Notes: generated by a model not told the origin, from the letters alone. Numbered from the stretch's first letter, positions 48,330 through 60,000 are shown. The stretch is 60,000 bases of DNA from Branchiostoma floridae (GCF_000003815.2 NC_049992.1:13247105-13307104), one strand, 5' to 3'. Numbers and translations are program-made.

Positions 48330-48445
48330 GCCAAGCTGCCAGAGTACAACCCTAACAGGCCGGATGACCGAGAACTTCAGGAGGAGCTGGTCTGGACCCC
48401 AAAGGTCAACGACTGTGACCTCCTTATGTACCTCAGGGCTGCAAG
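48330..48445 (+). CDS. RERE: RERE coding exon 6: ELM2 domain
   Basis: A 116-nt exon between acceptor CTATTTGCAG (ending 48329) and donor GTCAGG (48446, non-optimal). It encodes residues 198-235 and two bases of codon 236. It contains [20 protein letters not shown], almost identical to [20 protein letters not shown] in RERE. ELM2 in this family contacts HDAC1/2 together with SANT. The stretch before it (residues about 202-214, [13 protein letters not shown]) diverges from the vertebrate PFPSPDGD region. An upstream decoy acceptor and a hairpin precede this exon and are listed separately. Confidence 0.97.
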
Positions 48446-48671
48446 GTCAGGACCTTCGACTCCTTATCAGAAAGTCTAAAACTCGTTCAGAAAGTCATAA
48501 CAACTCTTTCAGTGGTATTCTCCAGTTGTCACCTTTGCTTACCTGACCAAGAAAGTGTCAACAGTATTCACTACCGGTAATTCTGTATTGCCTAGGTTTA
48601 CAAGAAATGAACATTGTTTGTAAATAAAGAAAACTTTGGGTTGTTGTTGGGTTATTGTTGTTGTTCACCAT

Positions 48672-48860
48672 GTACCGGTGGGACCGCGTGGCACGATCGG
48701 GAGCGCGTTGGTCTCAGGCCCGAGAGGTCCCGGGTTCAAATCCGCTTGCCGTGTCACCGATCTTGTGCCCTTGGGAAAGGCACTTTACACGACTTTCCTC
48801 ACCTAACTCAGGTGTAAATGAGTACATAGCTTCGGCTAGTGGCAGTGACAGGCCTTTGTT
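48672..48860 (+). mobile_element. tRNA-derived SINE, head and body
   Basis: An internal RNA polymerase III promoter is visible: an A-box-like TGGCACGATCGG (48689-48700) and a perfect B box GGTTCAAATCC (48733-48743), spaced as in a tRNA. After the tRNA-like head the body reads CCTTGGGAAAGGCACTTTAC then ACGACTTTCCTCACC, a conserved SINE stretch I associate with lancelet genomes. CGGTG/CACCG can pair as an acceptor-stem remnant, but the cloverleaf is poor, so it is not a tRNA gene. Boundaries are approximate and no target duplication was fixed. Confidence 0.65.
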
Positions 48861-49180
48861 GTGGTGACAGGCCATAGGGGCATGTTCGGGCATGACGCAC
48901 CCGCCATGACACACGAGTCAGGGGTAGGAGGAACCCCTTACATCCTTGGTCGGAAGTCCTCCTAGGAGACGGAAACTCCAAATAACAAACCTGCATCTGC
49001 TGGGGCCGTCTTACACGTTGCAAACAATTGCCCCTGTAGGACTTAGTGCGCCAGTGGACGAGAGGGTGGTGGAGAAGGAAGTGCACACCCCTCCTTCACC
49101 TTAAAAAGTGCAGGCCAGGCAGACGGGTCGCCTTAAACCCACCCTGTCTGCCTACCATTGTCTTCCGAGACAGACGGATG
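48861..49180. repeat. Repeat-like sequence adjoining the SINE
   Basis: GC-richer than the surrounding intron. Contains a hairpin GGCAGACGGG / CCCTGTCTGCC (about 49115-49153) and motifs such as CCTCCTAGGAGACGGAAACT. It may be the SINE's own 3' part or a separate element into which it inserted. No ends or target duplication are clear. Confidence 0.35.
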
Positions 49181-50482
49181 CCAAACAAACACCATGTAGT
49201 ACTCAGTGTCACATACATGTACATGCTAGCCATGCTTTAAAATAGGTGCTACCTCCTGGAACATAGGACCTCCATTTTGGTGGAAAGTATGGCAAGTATC
49301 GTATCGCAAAAAAGTCTGACCCCCATTTTACGTCCCCTCCAAAAGGCGATTTCAGCCCAACCGATGTTGCTATTCTGTTGTTTTTGTATGTTTGTTTGTA
49401 CATTGTATGTTTGGTAGTTTGTAATATATGAAATAACACTTTTTTACAACCCTCAGGGTATGAACTGGCTAAAAGCTTGCAAAATGTTACCAGCTTAGGA
49501 AATCAATATACCAGCTCTATGGAGGCTGCAGGGCTACTTTATCAGGAAGAGTGTTTAAGAAATTATCCATACATGTTAGGTGTTAGTGGATTTGGATGGT
49601 GGCCAATGTGGTAGGTTCAGCTAGAGCACTTCTTTAGTAAGGCCTCACATGGTGGATGACAAAGAATGGATCCTGTTATTTAAAGGTCAAGATTTTAATG
49701 GGAGGAGCTTTTGTTAGAGGTAATATAGTTAGAGGGAATAATTTGGTATTTTATGGAAGTTAGGTCTGAAAGAGACGTTAAATCGAATAGGCTGCTACTG
49801 AGTCACTGTAAAGTTCTGGGCCTGTCTAGTGTATTAAGGACATGAAAACAGGCTGCTGTATTGAATATGAATGTTTAATGAAGCAGAAAAGCCGGTACAT
49901 TTAACTCCAGCATGTTTGTTTCATCATGGGGCCTAACCAATTGGGACAGGTCAATGCAGAGTGAGACCTCTGGTTCAGCCTTTTATCTTCTGTCAACTAC
50001 AGTTAGGCTGAAGAGCAACTTACTGACAGTTATAGCAGGAGCAGAATATGGAAGCAGAAATTTGTGCAAATGATGTCAATATCATTTACTGATCGAGGCA
50101 AAGGGCTTTGGGAAAGATTATATCAGGATCACAAACATAATTGATGTGTACCATGGTATTGATAATGATAGCCCTCTGGACGTAATTGCTTTTCAGAACT
50201 TTTTAGATGAGATATATATTAGAGTAGCCACCTTGCTTGGGTCACTAGAACTGCAGAGCCTTATTTAATTTATAATAAAGACAAACTTACCTTATAATGT
50301 GTAAACTGCCCACATTTCGATACAAATGAGAAATACTTCAGTAAAAATATGCTTGCATGTTTGTACATTATTATGAGTCATGTCGTGGTTTTCTGTTTGT
50401 TCAAAGTTTTTGATTATAAAGTATGGACATAAGAAAATTGTGATGTACAGAAAAATCCAATTTTCCTGCCTTTTTTCACCAG

Positions 50483-50582
50483 GAGTATGGCAGCGTTCGC
50501 TGGGATGTGTGATGGTGGTTCCCCTGACGACGGTTGCCTAGCAGCATCCAGGGATGAGACAACCATCAATGCCCTTGATACA
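50483..50582 (+). CDS. RERE: RERE coding exon 7: ELM2 domain, [12 protein letters not shown] segment
   Basis: A 100-nt exon between TTTTTTCACCAG (ending 50482) and donor GTAAGT (50583). It completes Arg236 and encodes residues 237-269. It starts [20 protein letters not shown], followed by [13 protein letters not shown], the same as RERE apart from a few conservative changes. This helical part of ELM2 is highly conserved from invertebrates to vertebrates. The exon ends in phase 0. Confidence 0.97.
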
Positions 50583-53500
50583 GTAAGTGCTTCTCTCCTA
50601 TCATCTTTGTACCTGACTTTAATGCAATGGCCTCTAAAATTGATTCAACACTTAGTTGACTCATGAATAGCAACACTCATTCAATACTGAGTTGAACTGT
50701 TTTCATTCATTCTAAGTTTGCGGTCGGTTTGTAGCCCACTTCTGTCCAAACCGAGTACCATAGTGCCACATTGCCTCTCATCTACACTTTCTCTTACTGA
50801 CCCACTTAATCAATTATTCAAAGACTGTGTGCACATAGCTTAGATTCAATTGTACCAGGGACTTAACCCAAAAGAGCTATAACCTGAACTGTTGCAATAA
50901 TTCATGTCCCTCATCAATTATGGACTAGTTGGAACAATGATGTTATCATACCTAGCATTGTGAATCCGCACAGAAATTGAATAGCTGAGATTGTGTATAA
51001 ATTATTGAGATGTTGGAGTTGTGTTATGGCATGTTAGGGTCTTGCCTTCATTGTTCATAAGGCTGTCAAGGAGATTGAATTACCCTTAACATGGTGGTGT
51101 GTTGGGGTTTTATATAGGTTTGTATCCAAAACCCAAATTGTGCTTGAGTCTAAAGCTAAATGCACATGTCTAGTTCAATGCTACAAGACTAATAGGCCAT
51201 CTGTTGGAGTGTAAAATTGATTTCTACATCTTGGAGAAACTTTTGACTTTGATTCTTATCTGCTCACATCTTTTGGAGTGGATTAAAGACAGTGCCATAT
51301 TGATTACATACATTAATGCGAAGGAAAATGTGACGTCAATAATGATTGATATGAAAGAAGAAAAATTACAGTTTGTGTTTTGTTCTTGAAATGAGAAAGA
51401 AAAGAATGTACTTTCTTAAAAGCTGTTATTTATGGATGAAAGGCTGTTGGCCATACTCGTAAATGCCATTCACGATCAGTATGCAATAACAAATTCATGA
51501 TGAAATGCAGTCTTTTGTAGGAAACCAATTTATGGGGTACCGGTAGCAAAACAGAGAATTGCCTGCAAAGTTATGGAGCACTTATCCCTCTAAATCAAAT
51601 GTTACGTATCCACAATTCCCTATAAAGTTTGTTACAGTCTAGTCAATACTGTTGACCTTGCTTCTTGGTGCAATATTTAAAAAAAGTTTGTAACTGCTAT
51701 ACTGTCTCAAAACTTTTTGCATATCAATGTTCGCAGTTTTGTTCATGCCAATTTCAGTCCACTTAAGTCAAGACCAGATCCATTTCCGGGGCTCGGATTA
51801 TGTGAAAAGTTTTAAAAGTCACAAAGGTAACTAGTGCTAACAAGGGAAAACTGAAGAAAGGTTTTAAAATGCCATTTCGGATGGAGCCTGCTGAGTAGTG
51901 CTTGGCTCTCATAAAGGTGGCAGATATTACCCAGATGCTTTCTAATGGAGGCTAGATGTATGGCAGGTACGGTTAGCACTAATAGTCTTTCATGGATGAC
52001 AGTTATTCTGCTGTCTCATAACATCCCTTTCATACCATAGAAGGCAGCTTACCGGCACGACAGATTTTACATGTCCCCCTTGTGCACTTGGCGCCATCAG
52101 CCTTCCCCATTAGGCAAGTTTATGGCTCATAACTCTTCTGATGTCCTTCTTCATCAAGTGCACGGTGGCTGATGGTGAATACCAAGTAGTATGTTTGGTC
52201 TTGCTATCTGAAGGTGGAGGTCGCCGGATTCTCGAAACTTACAGATGGCAGAACGAAAGATAAGATTGTCATCTTCCACACTTAATTAAAAAGTTGAAAG
52301 AAGGAGATCAATAGAGATGCAGTCGTGTATGATTTATGTAGATACTGGGGTAATAAAAGATAGTGCATTGAAATGCCTCAAGAACATTGGGGGCCCATTC
52401 TGGGATTCTGTAATATCTTCAATTTATGTATACCTTTAGTATATTACGTACAAGCTTAGAGATAAGTTATAATTGGATTTAGTGCTTCATATGAATACAC
52501 TTGAACAAAGTGTAGTATCATTGATAGTCATCTTAACGATATAATGGGCATGAAATGTGTGGTTGAGAATGCCATTAGAATCTCTTATGTATAGCTGATT
52601 TGATTGGTGGCATTCCTTACCTACAGTTTGTTTTATTAAACCCTAAAACATGGTAATAAAACCATTGGAGACATTGGGAATCATCCCACATCCATGTTCA
52701 TGATGTATGTTAAAACTTCGCTTAGGCGTGAAAGTTGTCAAACTTCCCAGAGAGAAGATTTCCCAGAGGCAAGTTTCCAAACAGGTTTATTTTATGTAGA
52801 CTGACATGATCAAATTTTTCAAAGCCAAGAATGTTCCCAAAGCCTTCACAACATCTTCTTTTTATTACTTGTAGTTGTGTGTAATACTTGATGGGTTGTA
52901 ATGTCTGTGCCAAGGGAGAGTGGTGGGATGTATCGAGATGAAGGAAGATATAAATTGAAGGAGTTTCTGTAGAAGCTTGAGAAAGTTTAATCTGTCTTGG
53001 GAGCTCAGATAGAAAGCAATATGCATGAGAAGTGGGAAGTTAGACCTCAGGGTTGTGACGTGATATGTGGCTAATGGAAAGCAAAATCACTTAAGTCTAT
53101 ACAAATTCTCTGCAGGCTCCCTTTGCAAGTGTACCACCTAAGGACTGCAGAAAAGATGTCATACAACTAAGCACAAAATATGTTATGAACTTAAGTTGTG
53201 TTTGCCTGTCTAAGTGGTTAAAGAAGTCATCTATCATGTGACATTATTGTAAACCCATGCCTTATCTTTGGAGTAATGTACTTCCTTCCGGCTAAAGGTA
53301 GCTAAAGGTGAATGAAAATGATTATACTGTTACATAGTCCAATAGCAGCACAAAAATTGCTCTTTCATCTGCACTTGACTACTTTTGCAGTAAGATATTT
53401 TAGCTATACAATGAGACAAGCATTCATGATCAGAATGTGGATCTTTTGTCAAAAGGGGGGTCATTGACCTGACTGAGATGGCTTTCAAAGCTGATTTTGC

Positions 53501-55830
53501 TAAATAGAGTACATGTTAAGTTCACTATTAATCAATCCTATCCAAGCCTAGATTTACCCATGCAGTAAAAAAAGATGAACTCCAGTTCTTGTAAACTAGA
53601 AAAGAGAGTTACAAGGTAAATGTTCAATGGTTGTTATTGACACAAACATAACTTTTATAGCAGCTGTATGCTGTTTCCTTCCATATTTAGGGACCAGGGT
53701 TGTAGCCAGCCTGAAATCATTTTCTGTCCCCTCAATTTTTAATAGAAATCCTATAAGCACACAACATTCCTTGGGGGGTCTGGGTGCATGTTCCCCCAGA
53801 AAATTCTGAAATCTAGACCCACTGAAACTCCCTTTCCTGTATTTTGAGGTGTAGATTTTGCTAGTAGACGTAGCTGTTCAAATTGCAAGTTTGTTTATAT
53901 CTTTACATATCGATTTTTATCCATCACAGAGCACTGAATGGGCAATTTTTTTTCCGTCCCCAGCTGTAAAATTCTGTCAAAGGACGGTAGGACAGGCGCT
54001 GGCTACAACCCTGTTAGGGACTATAAGTTGGTTTCTGTATAATATAGATGGAAGAAATTGGAAAAAATGTGACATTCTTCATCTTTTGTATTGAAATATC
54101 TTTCAGAAGTTATGATTTACAAATGCTCTTTGGATATACTTAGCAAGATTTATCACAAGCTTGCCCTCCAACAACCTCAAGGGTATGTAGCAATTAAAAC
54201 ACATAACTAGACAAGGTCTAATTTGCATTTTTCTAATTTTCCCCAAAGCAACATCAATTTGATGAAACGATCATTTAGGCTTAATTTACAGATTTGTTTT
54301 CTCAAGTGACTTGATTATGGTTGATTGGGAAGCAATTCAGCGGCGAGATGTTCAAGTTCCTGTCAGTTCTGATTAGAACTTGGTTCAAACAGGCACATAA
54401 ATATATTTTGTCAGTGTCAAGATGCTACTCATTGAAAGTTAATCAATGTAACTATAGGAATATAGCAGCTCTGTTACAAATCTAGGCATGTACTTAATGG
54501 TGTAAAACTAGAAGATACATAGCAGTAGCTATTACCAGGTAAATCCGTAGAAATTAAAAGTTACAAGAATAAAACACAAGGCCTTAAATTATTTATACCC
54601 TTGCTGTGGTAAATTACCCTGTAACATCGTTTGGTGGCAGTGGAATGATGTTGTTTGATTGACAGCCTGAGAGGCCAGTCAACAACTGTGGAAAAGATCC
54701 CTGGGTCAGTGTCATCAGGGTGGATGTTACGGCAGGCCATAATGCGTCCGGCCAATCCGACAAGATGGGAAATGACTTGTGCTATTAGGGTCCCGGGATT
54801 GTTTGCATTCTTCGCACAGATCCCTTCCATAGGCAGAAATGCAGGGAGCATGCCACCAGGCATCATAAACTTTGACATAAAACCTATCCTTTCCAAGGCT
54901 TCAAATAAGCTCTTCGCCAACTATTTTGACAAGATTGTTGGACAGAAATCCATAAAGGCGATGGGATATTTGCAAGATAGCAGCAGATGTGAGGTTATGC
55001 CTGATGGCAGGCTTAGGTTGCAGGTGCAGCAGGTCAAGGGCCAAAGGTCGAGACATGACATTGTGAGAAATGGAGGTCGGTATGGGGGCAAGGTCTGTCA
55101 CTAAATTGGGGAGTTTGCAGGGATGGCTGCAATTTCTGGACAGATAGGATGATTTTTCACCAGTTTTATGGTGTCCAGATTGCTTTGCCTGACTGTGTGT
55201 ACACAACACCAAGACAGGTACTTTAGGGACTCATGGACAAAAAGTTTATAGGCAGACGGGGAGAAAATTCCCCTCTGCATAAAATGTGATAGATGTAATC
55301 TGGGGACATAAGTCAAAGCAAGATGCCTGGTGTTCGAAGGGGCAGACATACATTTACGTGTACCTGTACAGACTACATACACATCACTGATGTGCTTAAT
55401 TTTAATGAAGAGTCCAATCCAATATGTACATTTAAGTGAAAGCTTCAATTACCTTAAATCTGAGATGTTGTTCAATGTCAGGCTAATGGAACATACAAAA
55501 TAAATGCCAAGAGATAATGGCTTTTAAAAATTGATGCTAGCTTTGACTCATATTGCAGTTTAACCATTTTATTGCCCTCACCATATCCGATATCTGAATA
55601 CCAGGTGTGTGCCTCTAGTGGCTACATCAATGGATAAATGGTTCAGAAATTGTATCATTACTAAAAAATTGGGTACCTACTGGCTGCAAATAATACCCCA
55701 GATGTATTCGAGATATATTCATTCAATAGCAGTTGGAAGGTTACAACATGTTCCTGTTATGTATTTATTTTTCAGCTGTTGACCAATCTCTGTTCAGAAA
55801 CGGTAACTCTAATGTTACTCCTTGTTACAG
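50583..55830 (+). other. RERE intron 7 (5.2 kb, phase 0)
   Basis: Contains a hAT-type MITE (53695-54013) and a stretch at 54561-55212 that is open in several frames on both strands without recognisable homology. The rest is unremarkable. Confidence 0.85.
53695..54013. mobile_element. 319-bp hAT-type MITE
   Basis: Inverted termini CAGGGTTGTAGCCAGC are exact over 16 bp at both ends. A perfect 8-bp direct repeat TTAGGGAC flanks the element (53687-53694 and 54014-54021). CAGGG-type ends with an 8-bp target duplication are the signature of hAT transposons. The interior includes TGGGGGGTCTGGGTGCATG, then CCCCCAGAAAA, and no coding sequence. It is non-autonomous and sits in the sense intron without touching splice sites. 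Confidence 0.92.
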
Positions 55831-55929
55831 CTGCACCAGTTTGACTACAACACAGGAAAGGCCCTGCAGGCCCTGGTGAAACGTCCCGTCCCCGTATCGG
55901 CGGACAGGAAGTGGACAGACGATGAAACG
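55831..55929 (+). CDS. RERE: RERE coding exon 8: end of ELM2 and first residues of SANT
   Basis: A 99-nt exon between TTGTTACAG (ending 55830) and donor GTAAGA (55930). It encodes residues 270-302. LHQFDYNTGKALQALVKRPV matches [20 protein letters not shown] of RERE and closes the ELM2 domain. KWTDDET opens the SANT domain, where RERE has CWTEDEV. The exon ends in phase 0 and the following intron runs past base 60000. I searched the remaining 4 kb by eye for the next SANT segment and did not find it. Confidence 0.96.
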
Positions 55930-58900
55930 GTAAGACACAGTTCAACTTTTTGCCATTTTCTAGAATATGATTGCATTTTGATCAGCATGATTATGCCCCC
56001 AGTATTGTCTTTGCTAGTGCATTGGAGAGTTATCCACTCATTATCATAATTTATTCAGTTTATATGACAAAGTGTTATTGCAGATATCTTATAACGGTTA
56101 GTCTTTGTCTTGGAGCAATTCTGAGTAAGTTTGAAACTTATTTTTGAAAATAGAATTACAAGACATAGTCTTAAAAAATGTACGCAAAAATATTAGACCA
56201 CATAACTCTTGAAGGAAGTATCGCAAGTGTCATGCTTTACTAAGTATTGGAAACTTCTGAGGCTTCGTTATGATGAATATGAGTCCCAGTTGCCATCTAC
56301 GGTAGTTCAAATTCTGTGAGGAAGTTCCAGTAAATGAGAGCCATCAGAGTGCATGGGTGTAGACATTAATCAGTCTGCATATGGCCATCAGTATTCACCA
56401 GTCATAGAGACCTCAGCATACCTTACATGTACGTTATAACAGCTACGGTCTGCTCAGCCCAAATGGGAACTGACTGAGTGCCCAAATCCACGGCTTTTAG
56501 CATGATCCATGTTCATCATGATTTCTGACAGCTTAAGATGTTATGATGGAACAGGGATTGTAGTGCTTGAGCCTGTCAGGAGTGGTCCGTTGATCTCACA
56601 CCACACAAGGGTGTACAATGTATATGGCTATTGCATGGTGATCAGCACACTTGATATGATGTAGCCAGATAGCATTATGGATTGGTCTGGAACTTTATTC
56701 CAAGTCTAGAACTCTCTCTCTACTTCTGTTTTTTCCTTCCAAGTCATTTGGCTCAATTGCATGTGCAGTGTGCCATGGAATCCTTGTTTTGTTCCACTTG
56801 TAGCAAGCAAATAAATATCTAAGAATGTGTTCCTTCTCCCATGACAAACTCTTGATAAGTGACAGCAAACGTTAGCGGGGTAAGGGTTACAGCTATGAAT
56901 AATAAAGAGATGAGAAATCTTACTTATTTATTCCAAGACAATAATAGAACATTTCTGTCTAGCACGAAAACTTTTTCTCAAGTGGTTTTGAACCCATGAC
57001 ATTTTGTACCGCTACATCATCATGTGCCATACATGTATGTAGTCTACAGTTGTACAATGCTGCTGCCATTTGTACTCTCTAAATTGGTACCAAAATGCAG
57101 TAAATGAAAACAGATTGTATCCAATTCCCAAACCTGGTTACAGGTAAGCATATCAAAGTTAAGGAGACATTCTGTGTGATCTGGCGTAATCTCTGGGTGC
57201 AGGTGCCCTCTCCCTACTTCATGAACACACTGTGAATCCTGCTTACAAGGATGATAAACATGGGTGTTGGGAGAGGTCGAGGGAGAGGGCAGGGGTGGTG
57301 TATGAAAGATGCATCCTGCTTCAGTCTCACCCTCCGTCTTCAACGCCACATTCATCACTCCTCCCCGACTGTCCAGGGTGTGCTGTATATTGTCTGCGCG
57401 AGGAATCCGAACTGGATTCGCTTGTGTAACTTTGGTGGCCTAAGCATTGATCAGACTTGGTCTCCGTGAGAGTTGACCTTATAGTTGCTTGTGGAATGGA
57501 CATTAATTGATGTTATCCACTAACATGGGTACCATCCTCATAGTTTATAGTGATTCTGTGTTGTTTGCTAGTGGGTAAACTACTAGGATGGGCCCAGGTT
57601 TAATAGTTGTTGACCACTGCAGGATGAAATGCAGTTAGTTTATAGTACAGAGCTAAATGTAAATTTGTGTACAAAATGTATGTATTTGCATGCATTATTT
57701 CCATTAACAAGAATATTGAAGATGTATCAGAGGTAACTGATTACAAAGTCAACTTTGAGGTTTGGAATAACCATTCAATTTTTAGGTTTAAGGATTACTT
57801 TTCGAGGGCCTGGATTATGTCAACAGCTTTGATACTTGTGCTCTTATCTGTAATCTTCAAATTCTAAAATTAAAAGGGAAAGATGGACTGTAGGATGGAC
57901 CCAGAAACTCAAAGGCAGAAAATTCTATTTCATGATCGACATTGTCTCCAAATGTTTGCCTGGTACAGCAGCAGTGAGCAAAATCTGTATTTCTAACCAC
58001 CAAACTCAAGATCTACCTGTAAATCAGTTAGTCCATGGAAGTCCATCCTAACTGATGTCACATCTGTATAGATGCACCCCAAGTAGAGTATCTGATCTGT
58101 CTGTAGGAAGAGTCAACTTCCCTAACTGTACAACCACTGATATGGCTGGTGTTATTGCCTTGCTCTTACATGTTGGGCAAACTGGGAATCATATAGTTAT
58201 TAGTTTCACAATCTACAATGTCATAGAGTGTGCTACCAGCTGTTAGCATATTTTTTAATGAGCACCATGAGCTTTTTTATTGGAATTTTTTATTGTTTCA
58301 TTGTTGAAAGCTTCGGGCGTAACATCTATCTACAATTTTTCAAACCGAATTTGTTGTTAATTGACTTGGTTAAGACCGCACCAATATGATATGCTGTTTT
58401 CCCAGTTTATGAAAAAGATTATGCTAAAATGGAAGTTCAACAATAAAATCAGTAACAGTTACTGAAACCTAAAACATTCAAATCTTGGCTCACAGTTTCA
58501 AGGAATGAATATTATCATATTCAATTCTTCCCATTTTGTCCTTTTCCGTCTTAGAACTAAGAATATGAATTTGAGTGGCCTTAAAAAGTAACAGCTTTTA
58601 TTATATAAGGAAAAACTTAAAGTAACGTTTTAACCTTGTTTTCTGATTGCATAAATGCCATTTGTTACGGATCTGCTTATTGCACGGATTGTTTTATGTG
58701 TCTGTATCACGTGAACCAGATGTGGAGTTTATTGGACGTTTACGACATGCGGTGCGTTTCTGATTTACAGTCCCATCCATTGCACAAACATGTTGCGACT
58801 GACGTGGAAAAGTCTGCACAAAATGCATAATGGCAGATTAGAAATGGTGGAATCGGGGGATTTCTACGATTTACCTGCTAATAGCTAGGCAAATCGGCCC

Positions 58901-60000
58901 CAGCAAGTTGCATTAGGAGAGATTTGGTCGCTCTAAGCCAGGAGATTAAAGGATGAGAGAAGCGAGGCACATGTACTTATGGTGGGGGAGAACTGAACAG
59001 GGTGATTTAAATGGGAGAAACATGCCTGTGATTACATTTAATGGAAGCACCGAAATGTGTTTCTTCCTCTGCTGGTCACTAAGTAAGTCAGGGCCGATAA
59101 GGGTTCAATAAGCGTAACAATTATCGTTGTCAAAATAATACCTTTGAATACAAACTAGGGCACGCCTTGAATACAAGCATCATAGTACTGTTTACAAAAC
59201 AGGAATTGAGGTTATCCGCTGTTATTTCAGTGTTATCCGAAAGATCATGTGGAACTGAGAATGGTATTGGAAGTGCCTAAGACAGATAAATCATAGGTTT
59301 AGGGCACATAATATGGAGAATAGCCACCCACAGCTGCAGGGAATGGATTCTTCCACTTCTCAAAGTCATGGGGGAGTCCAAAATCCCGGAGGATTCTCAG
59401 ATGGATACTGTGCACAGAATATTTGTCAGTTGTTTGTGAGGGTCTCCTGCTGCCATTGATGTATGTTTGTAAATGTGGGAAAGGCTCCAGTGGCAGGGTT
59501 GGGATCTCTGTGATACCCCCAGTAGTCATGATCTCTTTGGTTGGTTCAACTGTAAATCCAGGCTGTGCAGATTGTACCTGCTTGGTCTGCAACGAGGTGA
59601 TTTGAATTTCATGTGACGCGTGTTGATGTGCTGGGAGCAAAGGGCGCCCTGGTACAGTGCTCGTGTTGATTGTTGTGCGGGCAGGACTGAGTGGCGGGCG
59701 ATCGAATCGAAATCAGTGCAAGGCATTGGCGAGTGGGGTTTGATGGAGCTAATAAGTCGTACCTTGGGCCGTGGTGTGTTGGCTAGATGATGGCAGACGG
59801 CTTGTCTTAAGGTAGACAGCACAGGTAATTTTTCAAAGGCATTTTCGACATGTTACATTTATTCCCAAAAGAGTTTGCATCAGGAATGTCACAAGTATTG
59901 AGAAGAAAGGTTGTATTTTGCACATAATATGTCTTAAAGAAAGCTTGAACCATTGTATTATTATTTTTTTGCATTGTCAATTGTTCACGGTAATGTTTGC
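55930..60000 (+). other. RERE intron 8, 5' part (runs off the window)
   Basis: Starts with donor GTAAGA. No following SANT exon is found up to base 60000. A minus-strand open frame of 113 codons (59299-59640) is proline- and threonine-rich but shows no domain I recognise. Otherwise unique intronic sequence. Confidence 0.8.

Larger units (their letters stand above)
48446..50482 (+). other. RERE intron 6 (2.0 kb, phase 2)
   Basis: Contains the tRNA-derived SINE and adjoining repeat-like sequence (48672-49180). The remainder is unique with no gene recognised. Confidence 0.85.
19202..60000 (+). other. RERE: RERE/Atrophin orthologue, gene span (5' half, continues past the window)
   Basis: Eight coding exons on the + strand splice with conventional GT-AG junctions into one open frame of 302 codons. 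Intron phases in order are 1, 0, 1, 2, 0, 2, 0, 0. Seen: every exon boundary keeps frame, and the product reads as N-terminal basic region, BAH, ELM2 and start of SANT, the domain order of RERE/Atrophin. Known for the family: a nuclear corepressor that recruits HDAC1/2 through ELM2-SANT and works with nuclear receptors; in flies it is Atrophin/Grunge. The coding part begins at 19778. The transcription start is not seen, and the span starts at a candidate acceptor (19200-19201) for the first coding exon. The 3' half (rest of SANT, GATA finger, Atrophin region) is outside. MTA and MIER proteins share ELM2-SANT, but the BAH sequence and motifs such as GYNPETRRL match RERE much better. Confidence 0.95.

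Noticed and set aside
48215-48445. Extended exon 6 starting at the upstream acceptor
   Set aside because: It would shift the frame and reach a stop within the conserved ELM2 exon. The acceptor at 48329 restores exact homology.
48672-48756. Functional tRNA gene
   Set aside because: A and B boxes are present, but the stems pair poorly and a SINE body follows directly, so it is a tRNA-derived SINE head.
55930-60000. Next RERE exon (rest of SANT)
   Set aside because: I looked for coding equivalents of the expected RFVKGLRQYGKNFF block and saw none before the window ends.

Overview
The window is animal (metazoan) genomic DNA. It has long introns bounded by GT-AG splice sites, many short inverted-repeat transposons, a tRNA-derived SINE, microsatellites and four assembly gaps (runs of N). 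There is no bacterial-style gene packing. The one gene I can identify is the 5' half of an Atrophin/RERE (arginine-glutamic acid dipeptide repeats) orthologue on the + strand. The exon sequences resemble deuterostome RERE very closely, and the repeat landscape looks to me like a lancelet (Branchiostoma). The species call is inference from memory, about 65 percent sure; another invertebrate deuterostome is possible.

Layout. Bases 1-19201 hold no recognisable protein gene. They may be intergenic or 5' non-coding intron, and they carry six inverted-repeat DNA elements: 3931-4071, 4160-5368, 7974-8046, 9610-10926, 15468-16574 and 16798-17163. Several have readable target-site duplications. A probable 5'UTR leads into the first coding exon, whose ATG is at 19778. 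Eight coding exons follow: 19778-19940, 30553-30623, 42796-42901, 43173-43269, 44087-44240, 48330-48445, 50483-50582 and 55831-55929. They splice in frame to 906 nt, or 302 codons with no stop. Introns range from 271 bp to 12.2 kb. The last donor (gtaaga) sends the gene beyond base 60000, so the rest of SANT, the GATA finger and the Atrophin C-terminus lie outside.

Protein. The 302 residues are a short basic N-terminus (about 1-45), a BAH domain (about 48-183), an ELM2 domain (about 188-290) and the first residues of SANT (from about 296). In known RERE/Atrophin proteins BAH is a chromatin-reading module, while ELM2-SANT recruits HDAC1/2 and the methyltransferase G9a. The full protein is a nuclear corepressor or coregulator that works with nuclear receptors.

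I did not find a novel multi-gene system. The more interesting signals are these: a short-TIR transposon family with 9-bp target-site duplications; a 1.3-kb inverted element whose two arms carry minisatellites built on the same GTACGAT heptamer; a perfect 17-bp hairpin between a decoy and the real 3' splice site of exon 6; and a BAH domain without the insertion I recall in vertebrate RERE, with the exon 2/3 boundary exactly where that insertion would be.
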